From Marsupella aquatica (Eukaryota; Marchantiophyta): a DNA stretch of 64,000 bases. Positions within the stretch are counted from its first letter, which is position 1, and every line of letters starts with the position of its first letter. The stretch lies in the NCBI GenBank assembly GCA_973895155.1, contig OZ316898.1, forward strand, positions 16,492,001-16,556,000, written 5' to 3'. Made by a program: the position numbers and the translations under genes. Under the pieces are notes generated by a model, which saw nothing but the letters and a program-made list of their open reading frames with translations, did not search any database and was not told where the DNA came from. Shown here piece after piece: positions 53,486 through 64,000 of this stretch.

Positions 53486-53770
53486 ATATCAATGCCAAGT
53501 ACTATTTTACATTGTGTTAAGGGCCATTGGGGATCTGCTGAAACACTAATCAGGGACACATATCAATGGAGAGATATGCTTAGTAGACCCCCTCCTACAA
53601 AAAGATTGCTTAATCAACCCCCTCATACTTTTTCCCAATCTGGATCGTTGATGGACCTCAAGGGGTCAATCAAGTAACAAGTTTCATTTTGGGGGTCTAT
53701 CAAGTAAATACCTCAGTCCATATCGATGCCAAACTCTATTTTACATTGTGTTAAGGGCCACTGGGTATCT
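53486..53770 (+). repeat. Direct repeat of about 50 bp, 232 bp apart
   Basis: The sequences at about 53486-53535 and 53718-53767 share ATGCCAA(G)T, CTATTTTACATTGTGTTAAG and GGCCA(T/C)TGGG. The space between has a second, weaker repeat of CACTAATCAGGGACA. No coding meaning is apparent. Confidence 0.5.
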
Positions 53771-54069
53771 TGCACACAAGGTACATGCATGAGAAGAGAT
53801 GAATTTATCTTCGCCTTTCCGGCCCCTCTATCGTCTAGTAGGACAGACGAATCTAGGGCACCCTAGATAATTGCTACACAGGTAAAGGGAGTATTAATCA
53901 GCAAAGGCAGATGATCCTATTCGAAAACACTGCGTGAGGAAAAACGCGAGACAGGATCCAAGGGGCAAGGAGTCCCAATACAGGGGAAAACAAGGGAAAC
54001 GCTCAAAGAGGCCCTGTTTGCAAACAAGTACCGTCGGAATGCGCAAGTCTGCTATATAGCAGCCTACTG

Positions 54070-54390
54070 TTGTATCGAGGACTACGGGTGGTAGAAAGGC
54101 CCCGACCCGCCTGCCCCCGACGTTGGAAGGGAGGCGTCTGTATCGGTGAAGGGGGGCGAGGGTGCGTGCGAGATGAGCGAAGAAATTCGTTTGTGACTGA
54201 TGGAATTTGGATATCGGGCCGCGACTTTCTTCATAGGGCGCTGCTGCTTAGATCTCTGTGGAAATTCAGCAGCTGCTATCGATTGGTAATCCCGGCGGAT
54301 TTCATAGCTGTTAATTGTTTCGAAGATTATCCAATGCGACTCAGTTGGATGCCTGTAAGAAGCGAGGTGGAGGCTCGAGGGATGGGATGA
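54070..54390 (+). other. Upstream open frame before VPS3, possible uORF
   Basis: A 106-codon frame lies just upstream of the VPS3 gene and ends 25 bases before its ATG. No domain was recognised. It lies within the likely 5' UTR; it could be a regulatory upstream ORF or merely a GC-rich leader that happens to be open. Confidence 0.25.
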
Positions 54391-54415
54391 TCGTAAGTGC
54401 TTTCAGAATTTTCTT

Positions 54416-57400
54416 GTGGAGGAGGGATTCATGGAGGAGTCAGCGAGCAAGAGAGGGGAGCGAGTCGCGGTGAAGGTGGAATTGGAGGCCTTTCCACTCA
54501 AGGGAGCTCCCATACCCCCTTGTCGTTTGCAATCGATTGCGATCACTCGAGGAAATGAGGTGGGTACCTTTGTTCTGTTCATTGGTACTGAGAGTGGGCA
54601 CCTACTTCGCTACACTCTTTCTTCTCCAATTGTGCAGGATTCATCGACGTTCAATTCACCTTCTCAGACTCCGCCTCATCAGACTGTTTCTCCTCAATCC
54701 TTACCTGCCATCCCTCCCCTCTCTCTGCCACCTTCTCCTGCACCTCTCTCTGTTCCGCTGGGAGAAAGTACTTCGATTAGTATACCTCTAGCACTCACCC
54801 AGGACCGATCTGCTATGACAGTACCTTCTTCTTCTGGGACTGATCCCTTCTCTTCTCCTCCCGTGGACAGTTTCCTGAGTTCCTCGCCTGCTGCTATCTC
54901 GTCCTCGTACCCTGTGGGTTTGCCCAAATTGTCTGGTAGGGATAAAAATGGAATTCCCTCGCCTCAGTTGCCTTCTCATTCACCGATAAGGCAGTCCCAG
55001 CATATGCCTTCCCCTCTCTCGCCCCACTTAAGATCTTCTTCGGCCCCACTCAATGGATCGCTTTTCTCTCGAGGGCAGCAACAATCAACCCAAATCTCCA
55101 ATTCTTCGGGTGCACTGGTTAGTAGCCTACAAACATCAAGGCCTTCTAGTTCGCCATCTTCTCCTGCTTCTAGAACGATTCCGACCACTGTGACACCTTC
55201 AAGTTTCTCCTTGCAATCAGATTCTGCAGCTGCAGTTGATCATGAGAATGGTGGAGCACAAACAGATATTCCTACAAATTTTCCATCTACTCGTCCCTCT
55301 TCACCTCTCTTACCTGCCTCTGCGTTTGCGGATGCAAAAATGAGTGGGGGAAAGGCCGGCGTAGAGATGGTACTTACACTCTGTAAGCATGTCAGCAGAA
55401 GCCCCATAGAGACCCTCTGTCCACTCCCTGAATGTGGCAGAATAGCTATCCTTTCCGATGGACATGTCGCTCTACTTGATTTGCAGTCTTTGAACATCCT
55501 TGATCGGCTCCCTGGGACCAAAGGAGCTGTAACAATGGCTCGAGGGCTGGATTCAAGTCTGCCAATCCCTTATCGGTCATCTTTTATGGTTTTGGAAGGA
55601 CTTCCTGAGCAAGGAACAAGAGGCCTAGTGGGTAGAAATGACTCCATGACCAAATTGTTCGGCAAAGGAAGACTCTCTTCGAAATTTGGAGGGTTGGTGG
55701 GAGGGCTAGATAAAGCTTTTTCCCCAGGAAGAGCTGATTTGGACACTAAAAGAAGTGGGCGACCTGGAAGGATGGGGAACCTCACTGGGAGTGCTAGAGC
55801 TCAGCTGGACAGAACCGGTGGAACCTCAGGACTCCAAGCTGCTGTGACTGGAAAAGGCGTGGGCAGGCTTGCGGTGGCTGTGAAGAAAAAAATCATTTTG
55901 TTTGAGACCCGGCCGTCTGAACCCGAAAAGAGTGACGAAGTTGAGGGTCTCATGATGAGGAGGGATGACTCGAACAGGTATTATGCTTTAAAAGTGAGGG
56001 AAGTCACAGGGATTGAAGGGGTGGTTACCATGGCCTGGCTCGGAGATGTCATAATAGCGGGCACCCGTCGTGAGTATCTTGTCTTTTCCCTGACAAGTGG
56101 GTTGCCAACCCACGTATTCACTCTTCCTCAGGAGGTCCCTTGTCAACCTCTCTTAAAGGCCTTTCCAAAAAATCGAGAAGCTCTTCTCTTGATTGACAAT
56201 GCAGGTATTCCTATCAATACAGAGGGTGACCCTGCAGGCGGAAGTCTCCTATTTCAGATTCTACCAGATGGCATAGGGTATAGCCCTCCTTATGTGTTGG
56301 TTGCCAAGCAAGGTGTTGTGGAGGTTTATCATCACAGAACAGGTTCAAAAATGCAATCTCTGGTTCTGGCTGATGGTGCAAAGGGCAGGTGTCTCGTCGC
56401 AGATGATGATGATGGTATATTTATTATCATAGCAAATTCATTCAAGGTAGGGTACTTCCTGCCTCTGTAGCGCTGGGAAAAGTGAAGTGGCTTTTGTGTG
56501 TCGGCCGTGAGTGAATAAGATTCAGACTTCAAACGTAATATAGTTATGCAATGTACTATCTCAGATGTCTCTTAATCCCTAGGTACCATCGTGACTGTGC
56601 AGGATGTGCAGATATTTTAGAACGATTTTAGTGTGGAACTAGGGGTTAGACAGTGTTCCTTCTTGTCACGCTAACTGAGAAAATTTTGCGAACGAGCTGT
56701 ATTCAATCGCTGTATTTGCAATTGACAGGAAAAAAAGTGATCGAAGCCATTCAAGCTCAAAAAAACAAGTTCTCAATCATGAGAAAGTTTTGTTTTTTGT
56801 GGGTGTAGGTGTGGTGCTTGCGTCAACTGCCTCTTCCTGAACAATTGAAAGAGCTCCTAAAACGGAAGGCCTACAAAGATGCAGAAAGGTTAGCAGAAGA
56901 AGGTCAAGGAGAAAGTGATGGCGATTCAACGAAAGCAAGATTGGCTTTGGTGCATGCAGAAGCTGGGTTTCTCCATCTGTTTGACTTGCACTTTGAGGAG
57001 GCTGTGGATCACTTTTTGCTGTCAGACATAATGGAGCCTGCCGAATTGTTCCCATTTTTTCCATCTTTAACCAACCGGTGGCGTGCTATGGTGTTTTCCT
57101 CAAACCGTTTAGAGCGATTAGTGAAGCAATTCTTTTGGTCTCCTCACTGTCATCGTGTACTCATTCTTGGATACAGACAAGGTCTCTGGACTTCGTGTAG
57201 AAATTGCAAACGTGGTTTTATTGTTTAGGTCTTTGCATCTGGAAATTGAGACTGGAAGTTGATACTGTCATCATCGTAGTGTTTCAAGTACGTTCTGCAT
57301 TCCAAGCCTGAACACTGTAATAAATGTAGGTACCTCGGAAGCGATACTGGGGCTTGCATCCACCCCCACAGTCAATGAAGATGGTGATTGAAAGTGGTTT

Positions 57401-60400
57401 ACTTGCCATACAAAGTGGGTTGCTGAAGTCCCAAGTCTTGGCCGCTGATGGATCAGACACGGAAGATCTTTTTGTGGGTTTGAAGTCTGGTAAGGATGCC
57501 CTAGTGGAGCACTACCTCACGCAAGCAATGGAGAATGTTGCAAGGTTGGTACACCGTCTCTTCATTGGCATAGTTTTCGTACGTTCTCAAATCAGCCTAA
57601 CAGTCCGGGGTTCATAGTATTGTGAGTTTTACGTGACTGATTATATCTGGGATCAAACAGATATCTCCGTATCACCCGAGAAAAGCGGGAGCTGAAGGTA
57701 TTTGAGAAGGAAGGTGTAGACACACTTCTGATGAAGCTTTACTCTGAGCTTGATGCTTCTAGTGAACTCGAAGAACTTGCTGCTTCATCAAATAACTGTG
57801 TGCTGGTATGCACCACAGTCGCTCAGAACTTCTCTCCATAAAATGCAGGATATGAAACTTAACGGAGCATGAATATTGGAAGTAAAGGATTCGAGAAAGA
57901 AATGTATGGTCCATGTCCATTTCAGGAAAGATGAGCACAGAAAGTCTCGGGGGCAGAGAATGCAAATTGTGTGGTCGGTCATACTCTCTACTTTTTTCTC
58001 GCTTACTAATCAGCCTTAAGATAAGTTGTAGAACATTGTAAAGTTGTTTATTTCATGACTGTCCCAGCGAAGCTCAAGTGCATGCATGCTGGACTGTCCT
58101 GCCTTGTTGGGCAGCAAGGTCATGATTGAATTTTGTTCGAGATCGTGGTGGCTTCAAAGCAATAAGAAGGGCCCTGGGCTGAAGATGACGATGCGACTTG
58201 CATGAGTGGGCGGTTCAGGAGGAGGTGGAAAGTTTACTCAAAGGGGCGGGGCAGCTGCACGCACTTGCGTTGTTGTACGAGAGCAAAGGCTTGTGGAGCC
58301 TAGCATTGCAAGTGTGGAAAACTCTTGCAAATACACCTGATTCACCAGCTGGGTATCGCAATGGAGGCATGAGGAAGCAACAAGTTAGAAGGTCATCCTC
58401 CGAGCAGGCGGTAGCAGTCACTGAAGCAGTTCGAATTTTGGAGCAGTCCTCTGACACTGATTTGGTCCTGCAACACATTAGCTGGGTAGGTTATTCGGAA
58501 AAGCTGCCATGTCCCGTAAACAAAAATGCTAAGTTACGAAGGGAATGGAAAACATTTATTTTTTAGCGTAATGTCTTGAATTCGTCGTCAGTTAGTAATT
58601 TTCGCTGTGAGTGTACTTAACTGATGATATCGGTGGCCTAATGCAGATCATCAGTCTTGATCAAAATCTGGCCTTGAATGTGCTCACCTGCTCTAAGCGT
58701 GCAGCTCCTCTTTCACCAGGTGCTCATGTCCAGAGTTCTTTTTCTGTGCTTGTTTTATTTGGCACACTACCTTAAACGATGACTGTGGTCTGTAGTCGAA
58801 TTATGGACATAGGTATAGATATCAACCATCTTCTACTACGACACCGAACTGGAGTTCCCATAGATTGCAACGTTTGACAAGATTCTCGGATGGACTGCTG
58901 AAACTCGAATAGACTGTCCTGAAACATCATTATTGACTCAGATCATACTTTTTTTTGTATGAATGCGTGAATTTTTGGGTGTCAGAAGGTTCTTGGTCCA
59001 TCGGAGTCCTTAGGTCAAACGCGGTGGTCCATCTGTGCATCAACTTCACTAAGATACTTCTAATTATTTGCTATACATTTTGAAGTGGTTTTTTATGGTT
59101 GCCAGTTATCTAATAGTGTCCCTTGTTCAGACGATACTTTACTGGCCTTGGAGTCTGATGGAGGTGTAGTGCAGCAAAGGTCAGTGGAACATATCTCTTA
59201 GTGATGAGGATGACGTTTTGTTTTCTATAGTTTCATGTTGCAAATTCATTTAGAATTTCTCCGACTCATTTCTCACCAAAATTATCACTGCTCGTTACAC
59301 CTGCTCATTCTGATTTAATGCTGTCTCTCCGCTCTTTAGTTTCTCTGAACACTTTCTACGGCCAGGTACTTGCTGTGGCTGGTCCAGGAACAAGGTTTCG
59401 AGGATTCTTTCTACCATACAGAGCTAGCTCTTTCTCTTGCCAAGTCTGCTGTGCGCAGCCTGGACAATACTAATGAAAGTTTGGAGGGCAGTCAGAGCTC
59501 TACAGTGCCTCTGGAGTCTGCTGATCAGAACCTAGAAAGGAGTGAGCACTATCAATCAACAATCCATGGCAAATTTGAATGGCCCACTACCAGATCCACC
59601 GGTGGCAACCTTAGAGACTTCTTACTAACGTTTTTGGAGACATCTGATCACTATGATGCAAAGATGGTGCTAGATGTCATCAAGGGTTCAAAGCTTTGGA
59701 AAGAGCAGGTTCTTACCTTGCCCTCCTTGGTTTGCTACCCTGGCTGTGCATTAAATTCTGGAAATTGGCTTCTCTACTATAGAATTTTCAAAGAGAGGAT
59801 GATGTGGTGGGCGAATTGTTTTCACCAGTTTTGCGAGCTCGGTGACTTAAAGCAAGGACCCAGAGCTTCAGATTTTCTGCGACAACATCGAAATCAACGC
59901 TCAGAGTTCTGATTTGTGTCCCTCTGGACCTTTGACATGTGCAGTTTGTTTTGCACCGCAAACTGGGCGATGAGATATCTGCTCTTCGAACCTTAGCATT
60001 GTGAGCTTGCTTTCTTTCCACCACCTTTTAGTCTAATGATTCTCATGTATCGTGTGCTACCTGACGATATGTTTTCTGGCCTAGACCATCTTTGCGGGCA
60101 GTTCTTGACTCGTAACGCGGCTTTTGGAATACCTTCCTATCGCGATAGAATTGATAAATATCCTGACCTTTTTATGAGCTTGTCAAGCTTGTCAGTTTGA
60201 TGAGCAAGAAACTAACGTAGTAATACTATCTGTCCCATGATTGAGTGGTGAAGGAAGGTGAACATAGCCTATAGGACCTCGTTGGGAACGGTCTCGGTCG
60301 CTCGTAAATCTAGGAATAGTCATGATCGTATGTTCCTTGGCTTTGACCTGAGACGTTTGATGTATTGGTAAAAATTTGGTAGAATAAATTAGAGATGGGA

Positions 60401-62150
60401 GCATTTGAAATTGGCATGAGCTCCTTTTGGGCAATGCTTTCAGTTAGTTGGATCATTACCTTGCTAATTTTGCAATTCATTCTGGCATTTTCATTTCTTG
60501 TTAACAAAGTGACGGCATTTGAAGTTCAGATGATATGTGGAGATTGTTGATGAGAATGATCACAAATTGCGTTTATAATTTGGGAAGAATGGCTTCTTGT
60601 CTTTTATCGTTTACAATGTCTTCTACAAGTCGTCTTGGAGTCCTTAGAAATCGCATGTCTGATGATCTCGGTTCATTGCTATCAGCTCAACACCAACTTA
60701 TGAAGATGTTATGCAGGAAACTTGAGGATAGTTCGGCAGCAGAACGTTATTGTGCGGAAATTGGAAGACCAGGGGCCTATCTGGAGTGAGATTACGTCCT
60801 TGTCCAATTTGCTCTTTTCGGTTTTGTGCTGGTAGTCAATCTTGCGCTCCTGCACTGTCCAAAAAATACAGTCTGGGACTGTAGCGAAATGGCGAGAGTT
60901 GTCATATTTTGCTGGAAAGCTTCCGTTGTTTGACATGTATGATGCTTCGCAGGTTGATGGAAATGTATCTGCACCCAGGCGAGGGGAGAGAACCAATGCA
61001 TCGTGCTGCTGTCAGACTGCTTCATTGTCACGGGGCATCTCTTGACCCTCTTCAAGTCCTTGAGGTCTCATCTAGTGAGCCCAGCTTGATTGTCCCACTA
61101 GCGTTCCTTTCATGTTTCAAGCATTCTAGATAATAGCCTCCAATATGGATGATTGTGGAACAGGACAATCGCATCATCGAGGGTATATCCAGGCCTTAAA
61201 ACCCATCGAAGTCTGATGCACTTCTTCTCTGTAAACTATCCTGGAGCTTGTGGTAAAATTTTGTGTTGAATGTGGTAATGGCAGGCATTGCCGCTAGCGA
61301 TGTCTCTTGGGTCAGCATCAGAAACAATAGCACAACTGATGGTTGCTCGTGTTCACCGACGTCGTCAAGGACAGGTACGACTGGTCTTCGTGTCCTCAAA
61401 CCAATGTCCACTTCACTATTGTGGTTGTCAGACTTGCCTTCGGACGCTTCATATCGAAGCGATAGCACTTCGTGCCTCGTACCCATAGTCCTGAGACTAG
61501 CACTGCTATCAGCGACTCAAACATGACGTCTCAGAATTAATTGAAATTGAATTGAATTGAATTGAAGTCTTCATGAAGTTTGTGGTTCCTATTATCCTAT
61601 TGTCACACAGATGACCAGATGAGTTGAGGAGATGAAACAAGCAGTTTCATGATTTACCAGGTCAGCTTAATGGAAGTTCTCAGATGATCGAAGGTGGCAT
61701 AGCAGTGATCTTTCTGTCTGCGATTCCATTGACGATTTGGTTAATATACAGATTGTAAGACAGCTGGTACGGAAGGACAATTTGGAAGCAAGAATTGCTC
61801 GTGTGGAAGAACGATCAAGACATGTTTGCATCACTGCAGACAGCACATGTGGGTCCTGTGGGGCACGCATTGGAACTAAGCTCTTCGCCTTGTATCCAGA
61901 TGAGTCGATATTCTGTTATAAGGTAACTCTATGCATATACTTTGCAAGATTGTCTTTATTCTTCAACATGGCTGTAGTTTTGAACATGAACTTTGGGTTG
62001 CAACGATTTACAGGTTGCTATAAACGTTAATGCTGATAATAGCCCACTACTTGACTCAATCTTGAAATGCAGTGTTTGCGTCGATATGGAGAGAACGCAC
62101 GCCCTGTCACCTCTGCAAGTCAGATGAAGGATCGCGGTTTCCAGTTGTAA
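54416..62150 (+). CDS. VPS3: VPS3/TGFBRAP1-like CORVET subunit
   Basis: Fourteen exons with consistent phase: 54416-56446, 56809-57090, 57330-57544, 57661-57805, 58219-58485, 58647-58719, 59131-59179, 59366-59708, 59945-60000, 60717-60785, 60953-61064, 61285-61374, 61752-61922 and 62073-62150, giving about 1326 residues. Exon 1 is a CNH domain (FIGTESGHLLRYTLSS, then from about residue 315 ALLDLQSLNILDRLPGTKG and ALKVREVTGIEGV) split by a Ser/Pro-rich insert at about residues 72-312. The Vps39-like helical solenoid follows (HFEEAVDHFLLSD, VPRKRYWGLHPPP, YCAEIGRPGAYLE, ASLDPLQVLE). The C-terminus is a zinc-finger region (CGSCGARIGTKLFALYP ... CYKCLRRYGE). CORVET VPS3 tethers early endosomes through Rab5 and the HOPS/CORVET core; plants have a VPS3 orthologue. 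The start could be 54416 or the second Met at 54431. No frame breaks are seen. Confidence 0.9.
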
Positions 62151-63739
62151 ATACTTAAATTTTCATCTTCCAGTTTATGGTTCCAATCATTGCCTTCTCT
62201 CATTTTGATAAAGAGAATACTGTGATGCTTTCTCGCCTGGATTGGACGATTGTACAATAGATTTCGTTATAGAAGAATCACATCGATTTGTAAACATACC
62301 AGGAGCTTCTCTCCTGTGAGTTCCTCCATAGCCACAATGTTGCCCCAAGTGGGTCAACTTGATTTTTGGGGTAACCCCCTTCAGTTGTCATTTTAGGTGA
62401 TAACCCTGGTCTACAACTTGATAGACCGCCAACAATTTTGCTCACAAATGATGGGGGCCCATACCCAATCCTTTCAGAAAGAAAGGCCCAGTTAGTCTGA
62501 GCTGGGCACGGGAGACTATGGAGTGTTTGCGGGTTAATAGCGGCACCGGAGACTGGGGTCTTTGCTGTCAGTACCGGTAATCTAAATAATTAGTAGGATT
62601 CTCCTCTAGTCAGAGAAACTTCAAGATTAGCACTTATGGTCTCTGACAATTTTGCAAGTGAAACTTTTTGATTCGTGAGCAAAGGTTTGGATGGAATCTG
62701 AAAAAGCATTATTGTGAAAATCAAGTAGTATAACTCTAAATCTGTGCTGGCATGTGAACAAAATGTCTGATGTGGGGATCCTATTATGTATGTCAGATAA
62801 CTATTTTTGTCTTAGACAGCATATTTTCTGAAGAATAATTAGTGGGAACCTGTCATTATGTAAGCTTGTTTTATTAATCAAGCCTTCATGGCTCCATTTA
62901 TTGGAACCATTAAATGAATTAAAAAAATGTTTTGGATAATAAGACAAATAGGAGTAAATTCATGTTAATAGGGAGGATAATTCTTCACACAAAATATTTC
63001 ACTAGTACCTTTATGTCTACACAATATCCATAAAACATTCCATATATTAGTTCATACAAAATATTTCTTTGTCCCTAGTAGTTGAAAGGTCTTAGAGTCT
63101 CTTGGTATATTTTTTGTTGACAATCACTTTCGCTTAATGACTCAAAGCAAAGTTACTCAAAGCAAAGTTTGCTGCGCTTCTAAGTGTGAAGTATGATTGT
63201 AATTGACTGTATTGCTGTGTCCACTTCCCGGATGTCACGGCTTGATTTCCGCATGTCTATATTGATGATTTGTATCAACGTGCTTAGTATGTTACTTGCT
63301 TCACCGCTAATCTTTAGGTCACTGTATTCTATGCTAGATGGATCAGTGGCCATCCGTATCTCTGGCGTGTATTTATGTGGGGCCCTGCCTCCCCTTCTCA
63401 TTCATTCAAGAGATTAGTAAAGTAGTTTCCTTCATTTTTGCCCTAGATAGTAGTTGCGGTGTTTCTTATCTTTACTTGTTACTCCTTTATCCATGGTTTT
63501 TTTTAAGTTACCTTGATAAATGTTAGAGAAGTTGAAAAATTTGTTGGGTTTCTTCTATTACCATGGTACATGTTAGAGAAGTTCAAGAGTTTGTTCTACT
63601 TGTCTTTAGTTCAAAAACATTGTACACAAGTGAAATAGATTTCCAAAAAATATTGATATATCAATCATAATTCATCCAAAGATTATTTTCTGTCATTTCT
63701 ATTTTATCTTTATCTTTTTTCACTTGAAATGTTTTTTTA
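62151..63739. other. Downstream flank of VPS3 and spacer
   Basis: The first part is likely VPS3 3' UTR. No gene was recognised in the rest; it becomes increasingly AT-rich towards the end. Confidence 0.4.
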
Positions 63740-63940
63740 TTTAAAATTATTTTTATAGTTACAAGGTCTAATTGTATTTTGTTGCCTTGCCTCAAACACA
63801 AATAGTCAAATTTCGTTCTTCTTACACAACTAACTATTTTTGTTTGTAACAAATCATGTTTATGTGGCTGCACGTGCACCCAAGAATTTTGAAAGGAACT
63901 TCCCATGGGGGTCAGTAAAAAATTCCTATGGCACTCATTG
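63740..63940 (+). repeat. Dispersed AT-rich repeat, copy 3
   Basis: Contains CAAATCATGTTTATGTGGCTGC, GTGCACCCAAGAATTTTGAAAGG, AACTTCCCATGGGGGTCAG and TAAAA, matching the end blocks of the copies at 39680-39870 and 53200-53370. It is the most diverged copy, and its 5' blocks are barely recognisable. The window ends shortly after. Confidence 0.45.
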
Positions 63941-64000
63941 GATTAGTGTAAATTATGTGTACATGGGATAATGGTATTTGTCACTTCAAACTTTAAATAG

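Overview
The window looks like nuclear DNA of a land plant or close streptophyte relative. The four host genes are eukaryotic; three are split by short GT-AG introns and read most like plant orthologues, and the sequence between them is full of decayed plant-type transposons. I favour a seed-free lineage (bryophyte, lycophyte or fern grade), but that is an inference from gene style and repeat types, and I cannot name a species.

Layout. Bases 1-5048 hold two convergent, diverged copies of a Mutator-like (MULE) transposase gene with a SWIM zinc finger. The spacer between them carries an unusual array of eight palindromic decamers spaced 20-22 bp apart. Bases 5049-21195 are a minus-strand Ty3/Gypsy LTR-retrotransposon array: three internal segments separated by two LTRs of about 850 bp. 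Only the middle segment has gag-protease and pol, both open over their full length. All three segments carry parts of an accessory module (two globular ORFs and a long coiled-coil ORF), broken by stops and frameshifts. Bases 21930-25970 hold a decayed Ty3/Gypsy fragment on the plus strand, followed by a decayed non-LTR retroelement whose reverse transcriptase is followed by a zinc knuckle and a restriction-like endonuclease. Its 3' end is a 124-bp unit repeated four times.

The right half holds the host genes: an intronless OLA1/YchF ATPase (26371-27558, +); an RNase H1 with an N-terminal hybrid-binding domain (33024-35299, -, seven exons); a long-chain polyprenyl (solanesyl) diphosphate synthase (40458-46760, +, about twelve exons); and a VPS3/TGFBRAP1-like CORVET tethering subunit (54416-62150, +, fourteen exons). 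Between them lie a LINE endonuclease fragment, a LINE C-terminal zinc-finger fragment, a second and inverted copy of the restriction-like-endonuclease element, several local tandem repeats, and three copies of an AT-rich dispersed repeat.

The host genes act in separate processes (translation-linked ATPase, R-loop and primer removal, ubiquinone or plastoquinone side-chain synthesis, endosomal tethering) and show no sign of working together. The most interesting material is in the mobile DNA: the palindrome array, the shared-LTR array with an LTR joined directly to accessory ORFs, nonsense changes that all fall in CAG/CTG (CHG) context, and the 3'-tail amplification of the non-LTR element next to the OLA1 promoter. 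All exon boundaries were placed by eye from GT-AG sites, reading frame and remembered family similarity; no alignment was run.
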